Assembly (NCBI GenBank): GCA_003008705.1
Contig: PDUO01000007.1
Span: forward strand, 1,307,939 to 1,371,938
From: Pezicula radicicola
Lineage: Eukaryota > Ascomycota > Leotiomycetes > Helotiales > Dermateaceae
DNA length: 64,000 nt
Direction of reading: 5' to 3'
In this document: one piece after another, positions 35,467-49,400 of the stretch
Layout of the letters: each line of letters starts with the position of its first letter
Numbering within the stretch: position 1 is the stretch's first letter
Position numbers and translations under genes: made by a program
The notes under the pieces: generated by a model
What the model was told of the DNA's origin: nothing
Seen by the model: only the letters and a program-made list of their open reading frames with translations
Database searches by the model: none

Positions 35467-37077
35467 TTACGCCGTATCGCGGAGACGCCACAATTCATCA
35501 AGCACATCAAGAGCCACTTTCACATTCTGGAAACGTCTCGAAGCAATAATATCCAGCATTCTTTGCCGGATTATTGCTTGATCATTAACATCAACAGCTT
35601 CCCCACCAGCCATGAAAAGGGGAAACAGTAGGGTACATTCTGACAAAGATCCCTCTGGTAATACTTGTAAGCACTCGACCAAATTCTCCACCACGTGCTT
35701 GATCTTCGCGTTTACTGTGTCCGTCATGTTGAATAGGTGAGTCCGTAAGGTTCGGTATAAGTGAATCAGAGCTCCGCAGCGGTATAGTTCTGCTAGACAC
35801 ACCAAGCATGAGTTTTCTGAAGCAGCACACTTCCATCCTAACAATTGAGATTCAAGTTGTTGAGATCTCGTGGAAAATGAAGCTGCTGGTTGTGATGTCG
35901 GGCCATTGCATTGGTCATCTTGTAGAGGAGATGTCTCTCTCAAATAGTGTTCTGATACGGTCCGGACAAAATTTAGTTCATCTGACATGTCGGATCGTAA
36001 AATGCTAATCTCCGAAACTAGGTATATGAGCCTTGAAGCGAGTCCAAAATAAGGATCGATGACAGACTCGCCGTGAAGCTCCCAGTAATTACCGTGCAGG
36101 AGCGGTTTTCGTTGACATGTTACGGACATCATTACATCATGGTATGCAAAATTTCGCAGAAGCCATCTTTCGTCAGCTGTGGAGAAGAAACTGGTATGTG
36201 TAATCTGCTGAGCCTCCCTTGGCTGATTTTCATTTGTTGATCGGATTATTTCGTAGGCGCCTGAGAGATGTTGATACCAGCATGAAGTGTCCCCAAGGAT
36301 GGCCTCCATGGAGCATAGGATAAGACACGATGCTAATGCGATTCCGGGATCCTCTGTTGGCGATGAGAGTGTATAGGATAGGGAGTTTAAAGATGCGCAA
36401 CGGAACTGCAATGCTGATTCGTTGTATCTATTATCTTGGAGGGAAAGGTGTGAAGATGACCACGCAAGGAGAGTATTTAGAAGGGTAGGCGAATCAAAAG
36501 CCATCGGTAGGAATACTAGGCGATGTTTAGTTGGAATGTCAAAGATAAACGGAATGTAATAGAAACGTGGATTGCGGACCTGATAAAAAACAGTTGTTTT
36601 CAAGATTTGTTGTTAGAAGGTTGCAAAATGTTTGTATGTAGTATTGTAGGATCTCTTTTTGACTACCGATAACTGTCTCGGAACTGGGTTGCGTAGCTGG
36701 AAACTGACCCAGAAGACGGGGTAGGAAGATATCCCTTTGACTAGGGAGCTCTGGCTGAGTCTGGCTGAGGCTTGCTGGAGGAACCTTCCATGTCGAAGCT
36801 CTTGCTGGCACTGGAGGGCGAGGGTCCTCACTAAGACAAGTGTAGTTAAGACGCCGACATTGATCGCAAATAGGCTGCGTGTTATCGCATTTCTTCTTAC
36901 TATCATGTGGCAAATTTAAGCATGTATTTAAGTATGACTACTAGAGCATGGGGTTTATTACCGATTTCTACATGTCAAGCAGCCTAACCTTGACCTAGTC
37001 GTTGACCTTCTCTTCAACGGTCGCTGCAGAACACCTTCCTGCACGTCACATATTGGTAGAAATGGCTCATTAGACAT
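35467..37077 (-). pseudogene. Zn2Cys6 transcription factor with homopolymer frameshift
   Basis: Exon 1 (37077-36962) and exon 2 (from 36899) join over a 62-bp intron inside the DNA-binding domain. Together they give the full six-cysteine cluster: CLTCRNRKKKCDNTQPIC, then DQC and RRLNYTC. This binuclear cluster binds CGG-type sites. The downstream frame (36603-35467) is the fungal-type regulatory domain (FLPMAFDSPTLLNTLLAWSS onward) common in this class. The two parts are one base out of register at a run of six A at 36585-36590; five would restore one frame, giving about 500 residues. No intron explains it. An inactivating indel and a sequencing error in a homopolymer are both possible. The cupin gene lies just downstream in convergent orientation. 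Confidence 0.75.
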
Positions 37078-37594
37078 GTTGGAACCTAATTAGATAAAAA
37101 TAGATAAAACGTGGATCCCTAATCCAGAAATCTAGATGAATGGTTGGCATAAATGATTGAAACATAGTGTGAAGGAGGAAGGAATGTTCATTGCCCTGGA
37201 GACGCTGGCTTACCTTCAAAAAAAAAAAGGCGTTTGGGACATTGGCAACTAAAACGAAGAAGTGATTTCCGGGCGTCTATGGCGGTGTAAGGCGTTAATG
37301 GCGGCCTGTCGATAGGTAACTCGCCAATAGACGAGCCCCTGGGCTCGCTAACGATCAGGGGGCCGGCTCGGGGAAACTAAGGCCGTCATCTCAGCCTTAT
37401 CACAAGTATCACGTGCTGGTAGGTTGGCTGCGATTAGGGCAAGGAATTTTGAAGCACTGATAAGCGAAGAAGGAAATCGCACAAATCTATTTTGTGACGG
37501 AACGCGGAACGCTCATTGCGACAAGGCACATCTCTTCACTTCCCTACGACCGACTCTCTACACATCATCATCCTCAATTCGACCGGTCGCAATC
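37078..37594. other. Divergent region upstream of RPS28
   Basis: About 520 bp between the Zn2Cys6 gene and RPS28. It contains a poly-A run at 37219-37229 and a small GC-rich segment (37260-37380) with a GAGCCC-CTG-GGCTC inverted repeat near 37335. No gene seen. Confidence 0.5.
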
Positions 37595-37921
37595 ATGGAA
37601 GCCTCTAAAGTTCCCGTCAAGCTCGTCAAGGTGACCCGAGTGCTCGGCCGAACCGGTATGCAATCCTCCACAGTATCTGCTCGTTGTATATAGCAATGGG
37701 GAACTAATATTTAAGGGGAAAGGCTCTCGTGGAGGTGTTACACAGGTGCGCGTCGAGTTTATGGATGATACTACTCGGTCTATCATTCGCAACGTCAAGG
37801 GCCCAGGTAGATAGATCTCTTGCTCCTCATGAAGTGAGCGGGGGCTAACTTATCTATAGTGCGCGAGGATGATATTTTGTGCCTCTTGGAATCCGAGCGT
37901 GAAGCACGACGCCTGAGATAA
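37595..37921 (+). CDS. RPS28: 40S ribosomal protein S28 (eS28)
   Basis: Three small exons (37595-37655, 37723-37806, 37860-37921) with introns of 67 and 53 bp give exactly 68 residues, the normal eS28 length. The sequence [20 protein letters not shown], then [33 protein letters not shown] and the end [10 protein letters not shown] is highly conserved across eukaryotes. eS28 is an OB-fold protein near the mRNA exit channel of the small subunit. It is intact and surely expressed. Its small size and two introns make it easy to miss. Confidence 0.96.
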
Positions 37922-39164
37922 GATGGAGGAGCTACAATAAGGAAGCTTGGGGAAGGACAATGCCTCATCATGGCCTCGGCGAGGGGGATCGAGGATAGAG
38001 TCGAAGCTTGCATATGGGCGAGAGCGGCAATTGTATGCGCCATGACGAGGGTTCGAGGGAGGATTGTCATATTGAATCCCAATGAAGTAAATGGGAAAAA
38101 CGAAGGATGCCGTTTCGGTTGAACGAAAGCATCAGGATTTTTTCCTCTCGCAAATGCTATAAGTTGCTGTGCTCTCCGGTTTCTCCCTCTTTCCAAAATC
38201 TTATGGCGTCTCGGTCACCTCCCCATTAAGCTTCCCCATGCCCCTTTTCCCTCCTGTGCTATTAAATGCACCAGAACTCCCTGCGTGAATTGAACCTGAA
38301 TCCAGCCAGCTCATAGCCACTCCTCTATTTGCGTACGACAATGTGCCCACATACAACCACAATCGACCTCGCCCTCCAGTTCTCTCCTATAACTTCTCGC
38401 GACCTTTCCTTCCATCGTCCGGATGCCTTGCTAGCTAGCAATGTGTGGATAGGATATCAGTCCTCGCAAAAACTTCACCGCCTAGATAGTACCTACATCA
38501 CCTTCATATAAGAATCCCCAACTCCCGCACCACGTCGATCTCCCCAGACCCAGTCCCCGCGTTCCGCCCCACTTCAGATGTCGATGTATTCCGTCGACAG
38601 AACAGACTCCCATGTGAAGAAACTGATATTATGAGCAGAGCACAGTCAGTCTTTAATTCCCAGATGTCTGAGGGTACCATTGCTTGTGGAGATTGGCGAA
38701 GACCTTTGCGAAGACCTTGGGAGGACGGAATAATCACAAATTAGATTATTGTCTGTTTTAGACTAATTCAATTCACTCAATTGTTTATCGTAAATTGATG
38801 CAATTATCTCAGATTAATTTAGTTATTGTAAATTAATGGCAATTGTTTGTCGCTAAGACAGTTGTTCTTAATCTCCCCCCTATATAAATTTACATAAGGC
38901 GCTAATACCCGAGGACTGAATTAGGGAAGGCTTGATATCGCGTAATAAATATTCTTAGAGGGGGGCAGCATAATAGTCTAAACTCTTGGGGAGAACAGGG
39001 GTGTCAATCATCGATGAATCTAAGTAAGCACAGGCAGAGAGAATTCAGGACTTGCCAGTTGTTAGCGTTATAGCAATAGTCCAAGACGAGACCGCAGCTG
39101 ATGTATTTCTGTTTCGAGTTGGTGGCGAGTCTTCCTTATACTAACAGAGCCTTCATTATTTAGA
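37922..39164. other. Intergenic, downstream of RPS28
   Basis: About 1.24 kb. A minus-strand open stretch at 37795-38196 overlaps the last RPS28 exons and is not supported. At 38745-38850 an AT-rich segment repeats AATTGTTTRTCG and TTGTAAATTRATG units. No gene is seen. Confidence 0.45.
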
Positions 39165-39705
39165 TCTTTTCGCTTTTGGTCGACGGAAGATGGAAATCCA
39201 CCCAAACGACATCTATGTCATGGTTCCATACCAGATTAGCGCTCTAAAAGAAATTCTTGATTCCGAGAAGATTCCTCTTAATCATGTTAAGCCACATGGT
39301 AAATTGTACTTCTATATGCAGCGCGATCGTGCAATTATGCGTGTAGTACTTTGCGCTGTCAGAGTCTTCGGTGTGCCTATATATGCTTGTTGCAACGACG
39401 TGCAGATTGTTATGTGTGAGGAATTGGGGATCGAATTCATACCTGAGTTTTATCATGATATCGACTATGATTCCCAAGGAAATTTGGTTTTCATTCTCAA
39501 TTCAAAGATGCCAACCGCAAATGAGGTTGAGCTTCGCATTAAATCTTGCGTATTGAGTCATAGCATGACTAGTAACGACGGTCAGAGAGTCCATCTTGGC
39601 TCTGAGGGGAAGCATTTCAGTGTATGCCTACATTCAAATCAGCCAAATTCTGTAGAGAACGCCAAATCTGCAAGAATCACCGTTGGGGAACTGGATAGAA
39701 ACTAA
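39165..39705 (+). pseudogene. 5'-truncated LamB/YcsF (5-oxoprolinase subunit A-like) gene
   Basis: After an ATTATTTAG acceptor-like site the frame reads FAFGRRKMEIHPNDIYVMVP, YQISALKEILDSE and HVKPHGKLYFYMQRDRAIMR. These are the middle and C-terminal blocks of the LamB/YcsF family (PxpA), which hydrolyses 5-oxoproline together with its partner subunits. The C-terminal SMTSNDGQRVHLGSEGKHFS block and the stop at 39705 are intact. The N-terminal third, with the conserved metal-binding DMGE-type motif and its histidines, is missing: the 39000-39160 sequence shows no trace of it. An ATG occurs at 39190 but the product would lack catalytic residues. This is best read as a truncated relic; a missed distant 5' exon is the alternative. 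Confidence 0.65.
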
Positions 39706-40426
39706 AACCTCAAGTACGTAGTAATATATACACAACTACATTTATTTTGCTTTATGCACAGATTTGGTTCCCGCAATGATCTCGTATACTTGAGTAAATT
39801 ATAAAAAATTTTGTGTCCGATATCTATGTGCAATATTCTATATGTATATATAGGGCGGTCCTCAGACATAGTTACATAAATCTACCGAATAATGTTTCAA
39901 AATTTCAGACAAGGTACAAGATGCTACCAAATGTGTAAGCCTTTGTGTTAATTCTATAGGCTAATGAAAGGTAGGACAATCCCATCAGCGCTGCCAGAGA
40001 ATCTGCCTCCACAGCCGCCCAATTCTGCAGTCTACCTGCACAATATACCTCTCTCCTCTAGCGGAACTCTCTAACTGTTTCTTTCCACCATTGGAAAACT
40101 TATAACAGTAACATTACTAATAGCTTTGCCCTCATTTTGACCAACCTTATTAAGTAAGTGTTGTGGAACTTTAGGTAGTTCCGTTGTTCCCCGTAATCCT
40201 ACACCTTTCATATGTCCTAATGAAATAAATGGGGTTTTCATTACAAATAGTTAGTTCCATTGAAATTTGCGTGGCAGCAGATAGTAGTAACTGATCCATA
40301 TATAAAGTCCCGAATACTGCTATTAGGTACATACCCTGATACACAAGCAGAAGCCCCATCTCATTTTGTCATTATTAACATTTGACCTCGCTTAGCAGTT
40401 CACAGGACAACTTTTAATTGGGGAAA
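39706..40426. other. Intergenic between two gene fragments
   Basis: About 720 bp, AT-rich, with no recognised gene. It could hold the promoter of the aminotransferase fragment. Confidence 0.4.
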
Positions 40427-43400
40427 ATGGCCATGAACAGCTTTGTTGCCAATTCCAACATCCTACATCGCACTCTTGTCGAGGAGCCCTACGAAATCGT
40501 GTCCGGAGATGGGGCCATTCTCAAGCTTTCATCTGGTAAAGAGATAATTGATGCATCCGGCAGTCCGTCAGTGTCCTGTCTTGGCCACAATCGACCCGAC
40601 ATTGCAGAAGCGGTTTCGAAGCAGATGAGTAAAACAGTGTACGTCTACTCCGGCGCAAGATTTCGATGTGAAGCCTCCGAGGAATTAGCTACATTGTTAC
40701 GGAAAAACAAGCATCCAGTCGCCCAGTTAGGACGCCCGACACCATCATCCTCAACGATATACATCCCGCCGACAGGTCCATGTTTGATAACACCTCTCGA
40801 CTAGCCTTAGGCTCTGAAATCGAATTTTATGGGCAAGGCAATTCGAACTAATAATCGAATTATATAGGACTACCTATTTCCTTCTAAGAAGTTCAAGGGT
40901 GCGCGTAGAGCCTAAGTATAGGTTGTTATAAGAGGTAAATATAACTTAAATTATTCTACTAGGTAGCTTGTATACTAGGAAAGCATCTCTTAATTTATAT
41001 AAAGGAAGATAGGAGCTAAAATTTAAATATAAATTTAAATATATTGCCTATTTATAAAGGGACAGAAAATCATAGCCTATATCCGGTAGAAGCTCTTCTA
41101 GTTAAATGCCTTGTCTTAAACATCAATCGGAATTAGTTCAGGCCCAATAGGTGGATATCGAGAACCGACAGCCGCCTGATGCGCTGACCTTGGTCCATAC
41201 TTAATTGGGTAATCGATTCTTGTGTGCATCATACCTCTATTATCCCACAGGAGAAGATCGCCCTCGTCCTTTGGCTCCGTGCAAATGTACTCGGGCCTGA
41301 CCACTCGCACTTGGAGATCATACAGCCATGATCTGACCTCCGCGAGGTCATCAATAACTCTCGGAGTCTCACTCGGACTATTCCTAATGTAAAGCTTTCG
41401 AGCAGCATTTGGTTGGACCATAAATGACTTCTCTTTGGTGAGAGGATTCACCCACACCATTGGATACTAGAAAGCGCTAAGTAAGGATCTATGAGCCCAA
41501 TGTTCTCATGACGCACCTTTCTTGTCCATGATGGGTCTCTCTCGAACTTCTCCATCTCCTCCATTGGAGCCTCACGGCCTTCACAAGCAACCCCCATTCC
41601 ATTCGAGTTGAATCGAGACTTCCGATTCCATTCGAACGGAAAGTACATATATTCAACCCAGCTATTATGGGCCATGATCTTTTCCTCGGTTGAAAGCAGA
41701 TCATAAAGCTGAGATGAACTGAAGTAAGCAGTTCGTCCTGGCTTGGTCTTCATACTAAGACCGGAACCATCATCCCAATTGATCTGCTGATCTGGGCCTG
41801 TCGGCAGCTTCACAGTCCGAAACGAAACGAACAGTGCTGGATCGCGCTTGTAAACCGGTGAATCGAAATGCCATCCCTGGAACCGTGTGTTTCCATCCTC
41901 AAGATCGTCTTCAGTAAATTTCTTGGCGTGGAGTTCGTTGGAAAATCCATAACGTAGTGTAAGGTGTTTGACACCAAAATGATCTTCACCTTGGTATCCT
42001 TTGCCCACGATATGGATATTTTCAGCTCCTGGGACCCCGGTTACACCAAGTGATTTCTAAAAGACTTCAGCTTCCTCGCATCCAAAGTCCCGTCCTTCAT
42101 ATGAGAACTGAGATACTGAAAAGAGAGAAGGGGACTAACCAAAAGGCCTCCTCCCGTAGGATGGAAATCTTTCATAAAAGAAGCGGGGGTGATTTCTGGT
42201 GCCTCGGGATCAAGACGAGTCATCAATTCCCAATTTTTCTTTGGGTCTAGAGACTTCTGATCTTTGATAACAAGCAGCTTGTATGTCCAGAGAGCCTCTC
42301 GGAGCTTTACAAGGTTCTTATCTGTCGATACTTGTAAGCTGATTCCACCGATCCCGGGGCTAGGGACCGCCCACCAGACAGATTGTTCAGATCCAAGTGA
42401 GTGACAATTGCACCGAACTACATATATCGATAGTTGGAATAAGCAGAAATCAAAACCGAGGAGTTGGATCTGTACATTACACTTCTTTTCCGCGCCATGA
42501 ACCATTGGTGTAATGTTGAATGTAGATTCTTGATCTTCCATTTTACTTGGTGACATAGTGGCTAATGCTCAAATCTAATGATGTTTCTTCTCAGCGGAGG
42601 TAAATAGACGAAGCCCGATAAATGCAGGTAAAGTAGTCAGAGAAGTGGGAGATATAGAGAAGAACTCTTCGTTGAATTTGGATGTTGTTATATTTCTTGA
42701 GCACTCGCTTGGTAGTGCTGGATTTGAAATCAACATGAATAGGGTTTATGCTGTTACTGCCCAAGCGGGGTCGCCCAGTTACTTAGCATTCTTCGGGAGT
42801 TATTTAGGCACATAGGTATCGGATCACTTCTAACAAAAGGTTCTATTGTGTATCTTCTTATCTAACCCAGGGGTTACTTATACTTTATTAAGCAGTCTGT
42901 ATACTTTGTACAGGCCCAAACAAACCCTATTTCCGTCCGATCACAACCTAGCTAGTTATAGCTAAAAACGTTGCATCCCTGTTGACTGATTGGTTAATTA
43001 CCCTGGTTTGGCTCAGATGTAAATAGGGTTTGTTTGGGCTTGTACAAAGTATCAATCTAGTCTTCACTTCCGGCATCCGTGCCCTACACGTGACAAGTCA
43101 GTTCTGGCTCGGACCGACCCCCGTCCGTGGGTAAGATTGACAAAGTATAGTACTCGTATTGAGGATGAATAAACGTTAACTTTAATATGGCTTGTTACTT
43201 AATATTTAACGTTTATTCATCCCTACTATCGGGACCCCGAAATGAACCTAATTTTTTTTGGTGGTGATTAGGCTTTTACAGGCGAGGGAAATAGGGTTTA
43301 TTTGGGGGGGGATAGTAGTACAACTACTCATTTTTGCTTTAAGTTTTAAAAGAAAGTTTTATAAAACTTTAGCTATTTTTTTTAAAGAAAGTAGAGATTA

Positions 43401-46400
43401 TTTCTATTACGGTATAGTATTATTCTCTTATTTTAAATTAAAGTTACTTAAGTTTTTTTTCTTTTTTTCTTTAGTTTAAATATATTTTTCTTAACTCTTA
43501 TTATACTAGAATATGTCTAAGTACTACGGTTTAGGCTGCCGAATTCGGCAGCTTTGGTCGTTGTTTTACGCTGCCTCGACCGCTCGATAAAACTCCACCA
43601 CCGCGTTAAAGCTGCTGTTCCATTGCTAACCCACGGTTTGAATGCGACATCCTTGATCCAGAATCCAGAAATGGCTTCCGTTCTCCCATCAGTCGTGGTG
43701 GATTATATTCCCCTCTATATGGATGGCCTGCGGAGTTGTTTATATTCAATGCCTCCGCCCGTCTATACCTATTCTGAACCATCGAATCCAATTCTTAACG
43801 CTGCGTCCATACAGCTCGCTCTTCACATTCCCTTTGTCGACAAGTTCCTAAGTTCCTCGCTGCTATCGACATCTCCCTTAGCCGCGATACCCTCCTCCGC
43901 GAAGACTCTCCAAGTTCACCGTCTCCTAGCTGCCCTCCACATTTCTCTCTCTTCACAATTCTACAACCGTAGTCTCTCTCTTCAAACGCTCTTACCCATC
44001 CTCTTTGTCTAATCACAATCATGGCCCTAAGACTTCGAATCCCAGCGGAGGGCACTCTCAAGACCCTCCACAATGTCCTCAAGAAACGTGTTGACACCAA
44101 CTGAATACGGAAGGATAAGAAGAAGAAGATGCTTAATAAGGAAGATTATCGACGTATAGATGTCAATTTAAATAATACACAGTTCTTACAGCAGCTAGAT
44201 GCCGATAACACCAAGGCTAGCATTTACTATATCAGAAAGAAATTCTAAAGGCACGCCCACAAGAATTAGATGTCAGCGATTTAATCTGGTTGGGCTGACA
44301 AGAGGCAGATATTGTGACCCTCGTCAAATGAGCTATTAGCGTACGGCTATTCTCGCAGAGAATTGTAACAAGGGGATAACATTGCCGTTCCTCTACTTAA
44401 TATGCGAAATATATCTGGGAAGGAAACAGTAGAAGGGAAAGAGGAAGTCTGTCAATCAGTACTAGCGATATTTCAAGATGCTCTATCGTCGAATCAATAG
44501 CTTTTCCGTGAACGCGAATAATTCAAAACGAGGTCATCAAGGTACTACAGCTCTCCTGTATAATGTCCTCGTACTGTGCGCTAGCTTTATGAAAGTACAT
44601 CAACGGCGTACTAAAGGTCGGGTTTGGGCTCGACACCACGTTCAAACGGAAGCCAGTCGCTGGACCAGACGACTTATCTCTTCGAAGCTCTCAGCTCCCT
44701 GTCCATCAGAAGTGGAGATTATGTGCCATTAAGCCATACCTTTTCAAACCCGTTCCGAACGAGGCCGACCTCGCCATCCTTTGGACATAACAGCATCCCT
44801 CCCCTCGTGACCTGAGCCAACCCCAAGCTCTCGGTGTCTAACCAGTGTGGAGGGAGAAAGAAGTGCCGCTTGAATGTAGCACTGTCGGCGTGATCAAGAG
44901 AGAACGTGCACAACCAACCAGTCTTACTCAGAAAAGTCAACTGTTCGTCAACTAGGCTTGTATCAAGGCTTTGCCTTTCCGGGAAAGAGGTAGGGCGATC
45001 CAGCTGAATGAAACCAAGGGGTCTGTTAATGTGATCTCGTAAATCTTCAGGAAGCATATGAGCAGTTATTTTTTTCGCATGCCCACGGTCTTTGGTGTCA
45101 ATGTCAGCGGTGTGAACTAGTAGAAAATCTGTCCGCTGCGTGGAACGAGAACTGGCCTGAGACAACTGTAGAAGGATCTGTAAGCCGTTACCAGAGACTA
45201 AGATATGCTCAACCGACGACGTCGCAAATGATGCTGTGGTAATTGAGGTCACTAAATCCTCCGGGGGTATTTGGCCTGATGTGCCACTTCCGAGGGCTGG
45301 CAAGGGCGTAGGTGCTAACGTGTTTAAGCTGAAATGAGAATGATCTTCCAAACCTTTCCAATAAAGTACACGTATATCCTGCGGTCCAAAGCCCATCAGA
45401 AGCTCTTGGTCGTGGGGATGGTTTATCCATCGATACCGCCCGTTCGGTAGAGGTTTCGTTGTCGAGGCAGGCTCATTTTGAATAGGCCAAACTACAAGGG
45501 CATCGTTTGTGACTGCTAGGAGCAGGTTTGAAAGCTTGTTAAATAAGACCTGCTGTACTGGCTTGCCAAGTCTTTCCTTAAAGAGAGGCAACAGCCGAGA
45601 GTGTGTCTTGCTGACAGATTTGACGAAAATTCTGGTGCCCAGGTCGGCAATGGCAAGATAGTTCTCATCGTCACTCCACACAATTTGGTCTATTGCCATA
45701 GATGTGTCGGCCTCAGTGACCAATAGAGTCCCGTTACTGTCAAATATCTTTAAGGCTCCATTAGAGTGACCCGTGGCATGCACGGATGTCAGTCGGCCGA
45801 CGGCAAGCGTTTCGATAGTTTCGCGCATGCCAGCAGTTGATTTCGAGATGTGTGAAATGGTTGCTGAGCTAGACAAGGTACTTAATGTCTCACTGGCCCT
45901 CTCGTCGGACCTCACTAGACGACTTAGCGAGTCAGGCTCCCAGATATTACAGTACGATCCTCGGAGGTCATAGACTCGTGTCCCATCAGAGTTGATAGCC
46001 AGATCGCTGACCGTGGATGGACATGACAGTTCATATACGAGGGAGAAATCCTTGAAATTCCAAATCTTTAGAGTCCCAGCGTCATCACTGCTAACAAGAA
46101 AAGATCCAGTGGGGCTGCACTTGACGGCTGTTGCGTCGAGTGGGAGTACTGCGATTCCATTGTCATTGGAGGGATGCCACTTGAAAAGGCTTCCACCATC
46201 ACACCTGCCAAGAACATGACCAGAACTTGGGTTCCAGCAAATCTCTACCACGTCGACCGGAAGTGTGTAAGTATTCTCAATTCTAGAGGCTGTGCGCTCA
46301 TGTCTATTAACCTGATAAGATTTTGAAACATCCCAAACCGACAACGGGCAACCGGGGTAAGCAACAGCCAATAGGGTGCTATTGGAGTTGAAGGCAGCAT

Positions 46401-49400
46401 AGTTAGGTGCCTTAAAGTGCCTGCCATCGGAGCTGCCATCGCCTGCGAGAATAGACTTAAGGACGATGAGGCCTTGTATTGGATCATGGAGGGAAAATTT
46501 TCGGACCATTCCATCATCTGAGCAGGTCAAAATGGCTTCATCTTGGGCTAAAAACCCCATAGCTAGTATACGGACAGCCCTAGGGTTGTCAAACGTATAG
46601 AGCATCCGCTTTGTGGCGACTTCCCATACTTTAGTTGTACGATAGCCATAAGTGGCTAGCATATGCCCGGAATTGCTGAACTGCAATGCCAGAACTCGCT
46701 CACCATGACTGAGCTTCTGTACCTCTCCGCAACTTACGGTGTTGAACACTCTAATGTTGCCACTGGGGGAAGAAGTCGATATGGCAAAATATTGATCCAC
46801 ACATGAAATTTTAAGCGCTCTGCAATGTCTTTCAACCGTGACTTTTGTTATAGAATCATCCCAGCTGCAATTAGAGATGCCTGAAACAGATATTGCTGCA
46901 AGATCCCCTGACTCAAATTGGCGACGTAGCAATGACTCCAATGGGCAGAATGGTGGAATCAGGGTGTATATCGCTTCCGGACATCTGAGGAGATTTTCTC
47001 CGAAATTTCCCAAAATCCGAGTCAATTCAATGGCCATGAGCTTAATGTTCTTCTTTGTGTCTTCATTTTGATGTGGAGGGCTACTCTTAGAGCCATCTAT
47101 ATCGTTCTCGAGAAAGGCGGTCAAGGCTTTTGATGCAACGGCAAGTTGCTTGAGTTCAGCAGCGTGTGATAGCACGCAGATCCAATTTAGCACCGAGGGA
47201 CCAACCAAGAAGTCCCCAAGTAAAGAAAGGAGCCCATCGTCCAGGTCAGGTCCGGCCGAGCTGAAGTGATACGGCCAAGCGGCTGCTGCGTACTGCAGGA
47301 ATGGTGAAGAATCTAATTGTCCTTCTCGCGATCTTAGCTTCGGACTCAACAGTGCGATCAAGCACCTCTTTAATAGCACTTGATGACCATCCAGAAGACA
47401 AATCGAAAGCTTATGGTTTTGTACTTCCGTCAAATATTCTCGGGCTGTGCGGTGGACTATCGTAATCCGAGATTCACCATCAATCTCGATTAGATTCCCA
47501 CACGCATGGCCAATTGCGTCACGCCATTTGAGAAACTCCAAACTATGAGGCTCAAGGGCTCCAGATATCTCTTGGAGGGTTAGTGGAAACTTCGAGCATG
47601 CGACCCACGTCAGAACTGACTTCGCCAGCTGTTCGTCGCCACCTTTCCAGTTTGCCGACAGGTTCTCAGTCATGCGCTGATATAGTCGCTCGAGATTATG
47701 AGGAAGGTGTTCTAGAACATCCTTCATGCTGGCTTCGGTACGGCAGTTGTGAAGTTCCTTAATAACGAGGCTAGCCCACATGAAGTTCCCATCTGCAAGT
47801 TCGAGAATTCTCACACCCATCCGCTTCTTTAAATTCGCGTCGCCAGGAATAGCCTGATCTTGTATTTGTTCTGCAACAAATGTTGCAAGGTCCTCATCTG
47901 TGGTTTTCATATGATGGATATTGCGTTGTACAACCTGAGTCAGTTTCTCGAACTCTATCGACAGGCTCTGTGTCCATCTGCTGACGAACATGATACGGAT
48001 AGGGAAGTTTGATGGGATAGCTTTTATGATTTCTGATAGGAACAAGGACTTCGAAGTATACTCCTCCAATGCGTCAACGATCCAGTATATCGGTCGTACA
48101 AGGCGGATCCGAAATAGGATATCGAGGAATAGTCTGCGCCAAATATAAGAGTCATCGCTCTTCTCAAGGAGGGTACCCTCTCTACCCATGGTAGCAAGGC
48201 ATCGCCCGAATTCTGGAATATGAATGGCAAGTTGATAAGCCATTAACCTCAGGAACGAGCCTAGCGAGGTATCTTCTGGGCGTTCGTATCGAAAATAAAA
48301 GAACTGACAAGGGAAATCACGAGTTTTTCTGATGTACTCCACTATATGGGAAGCGAGAACAGATTTCCCACTCCCAGGGCGACCGTGGAACCAGACAACC
48401 CGAGGCTTTGGTGATGGATCGTCGAGCCATGAGGTAAACACGGGTTCTGATCCAATCCAGTCGCACGTGCCCAGAGTGATTCGATGGTGGAAAAACTCGT
48501 GATCTTCATCCGGAGCTCGAGTTACAGCTAACAAAGCGCGGACTAGCTGAATCGTATTGCTCCTACCACTGTTCCGATGCTTGAAGCTCCAGGTGCTGAG
48601 TCGTCCCACCAGGTCCTTGAGAACGTCCCGAATTTTAATATAACTTGGGTCATCACAGCGGGAAAACTGGCAAACACCGCGATGATCAGTATACAAGGGT
48701 ATTGCCAATTCGCCAGGATACCCTAGCACAGAAGAATCCTTTTCCAGAATCATCTTCATTCATCATCAACTTTGGATTCACAAGAATTCATTGAGAATTG
48801 CTGAAACTGACCTGCTTATATAGCCCAAATTCCATTGGCACGGTCTCGTAGAAAGAGACGATCTCGATTCTCGAAGCCAAGTTCCGAAACTGGTCATTGA
48901 TGTCGTCCAACGTAGGCGAATTCTTCATTAGCTCCGCAACATACTCTTTCGAAGATCCCCCCGGTACCAAGAGATTTACAACACGACTAAGCAGCGTAGC
49001 GAGATTAGAGCCTCGGTGAGGAGTCGATAAGAATAGGATAGCAGAGGTCGATTGGATGATGTCCGCGTAGTTAGGATCATTCGTACCCAGGATATATGCC
49101 TAGGTAAAATTAACCCATATACCATGAGAAAGATAAATATATACAGACCTTCTTCACGACCAGACCACCCATCGAATGGACTACAAATATCACTGGAGCC
49201 TAGGATGTGTCAGATTCCTCCGAGAAAGACCGCACATAACCAGTACACGTTAGCTTTTATATGTCTTCCACCCTCAAAATTCCATCGCGAAGGACTTCTA
49301 GTTATACTTGTGCTTTTCTATAAGAATTATCAAGGAATTAAAGTTATGACGAACCTTGCCAAAATCTAGCCCGTCCTCTGCTCCTTTCAAAGTGACTTGT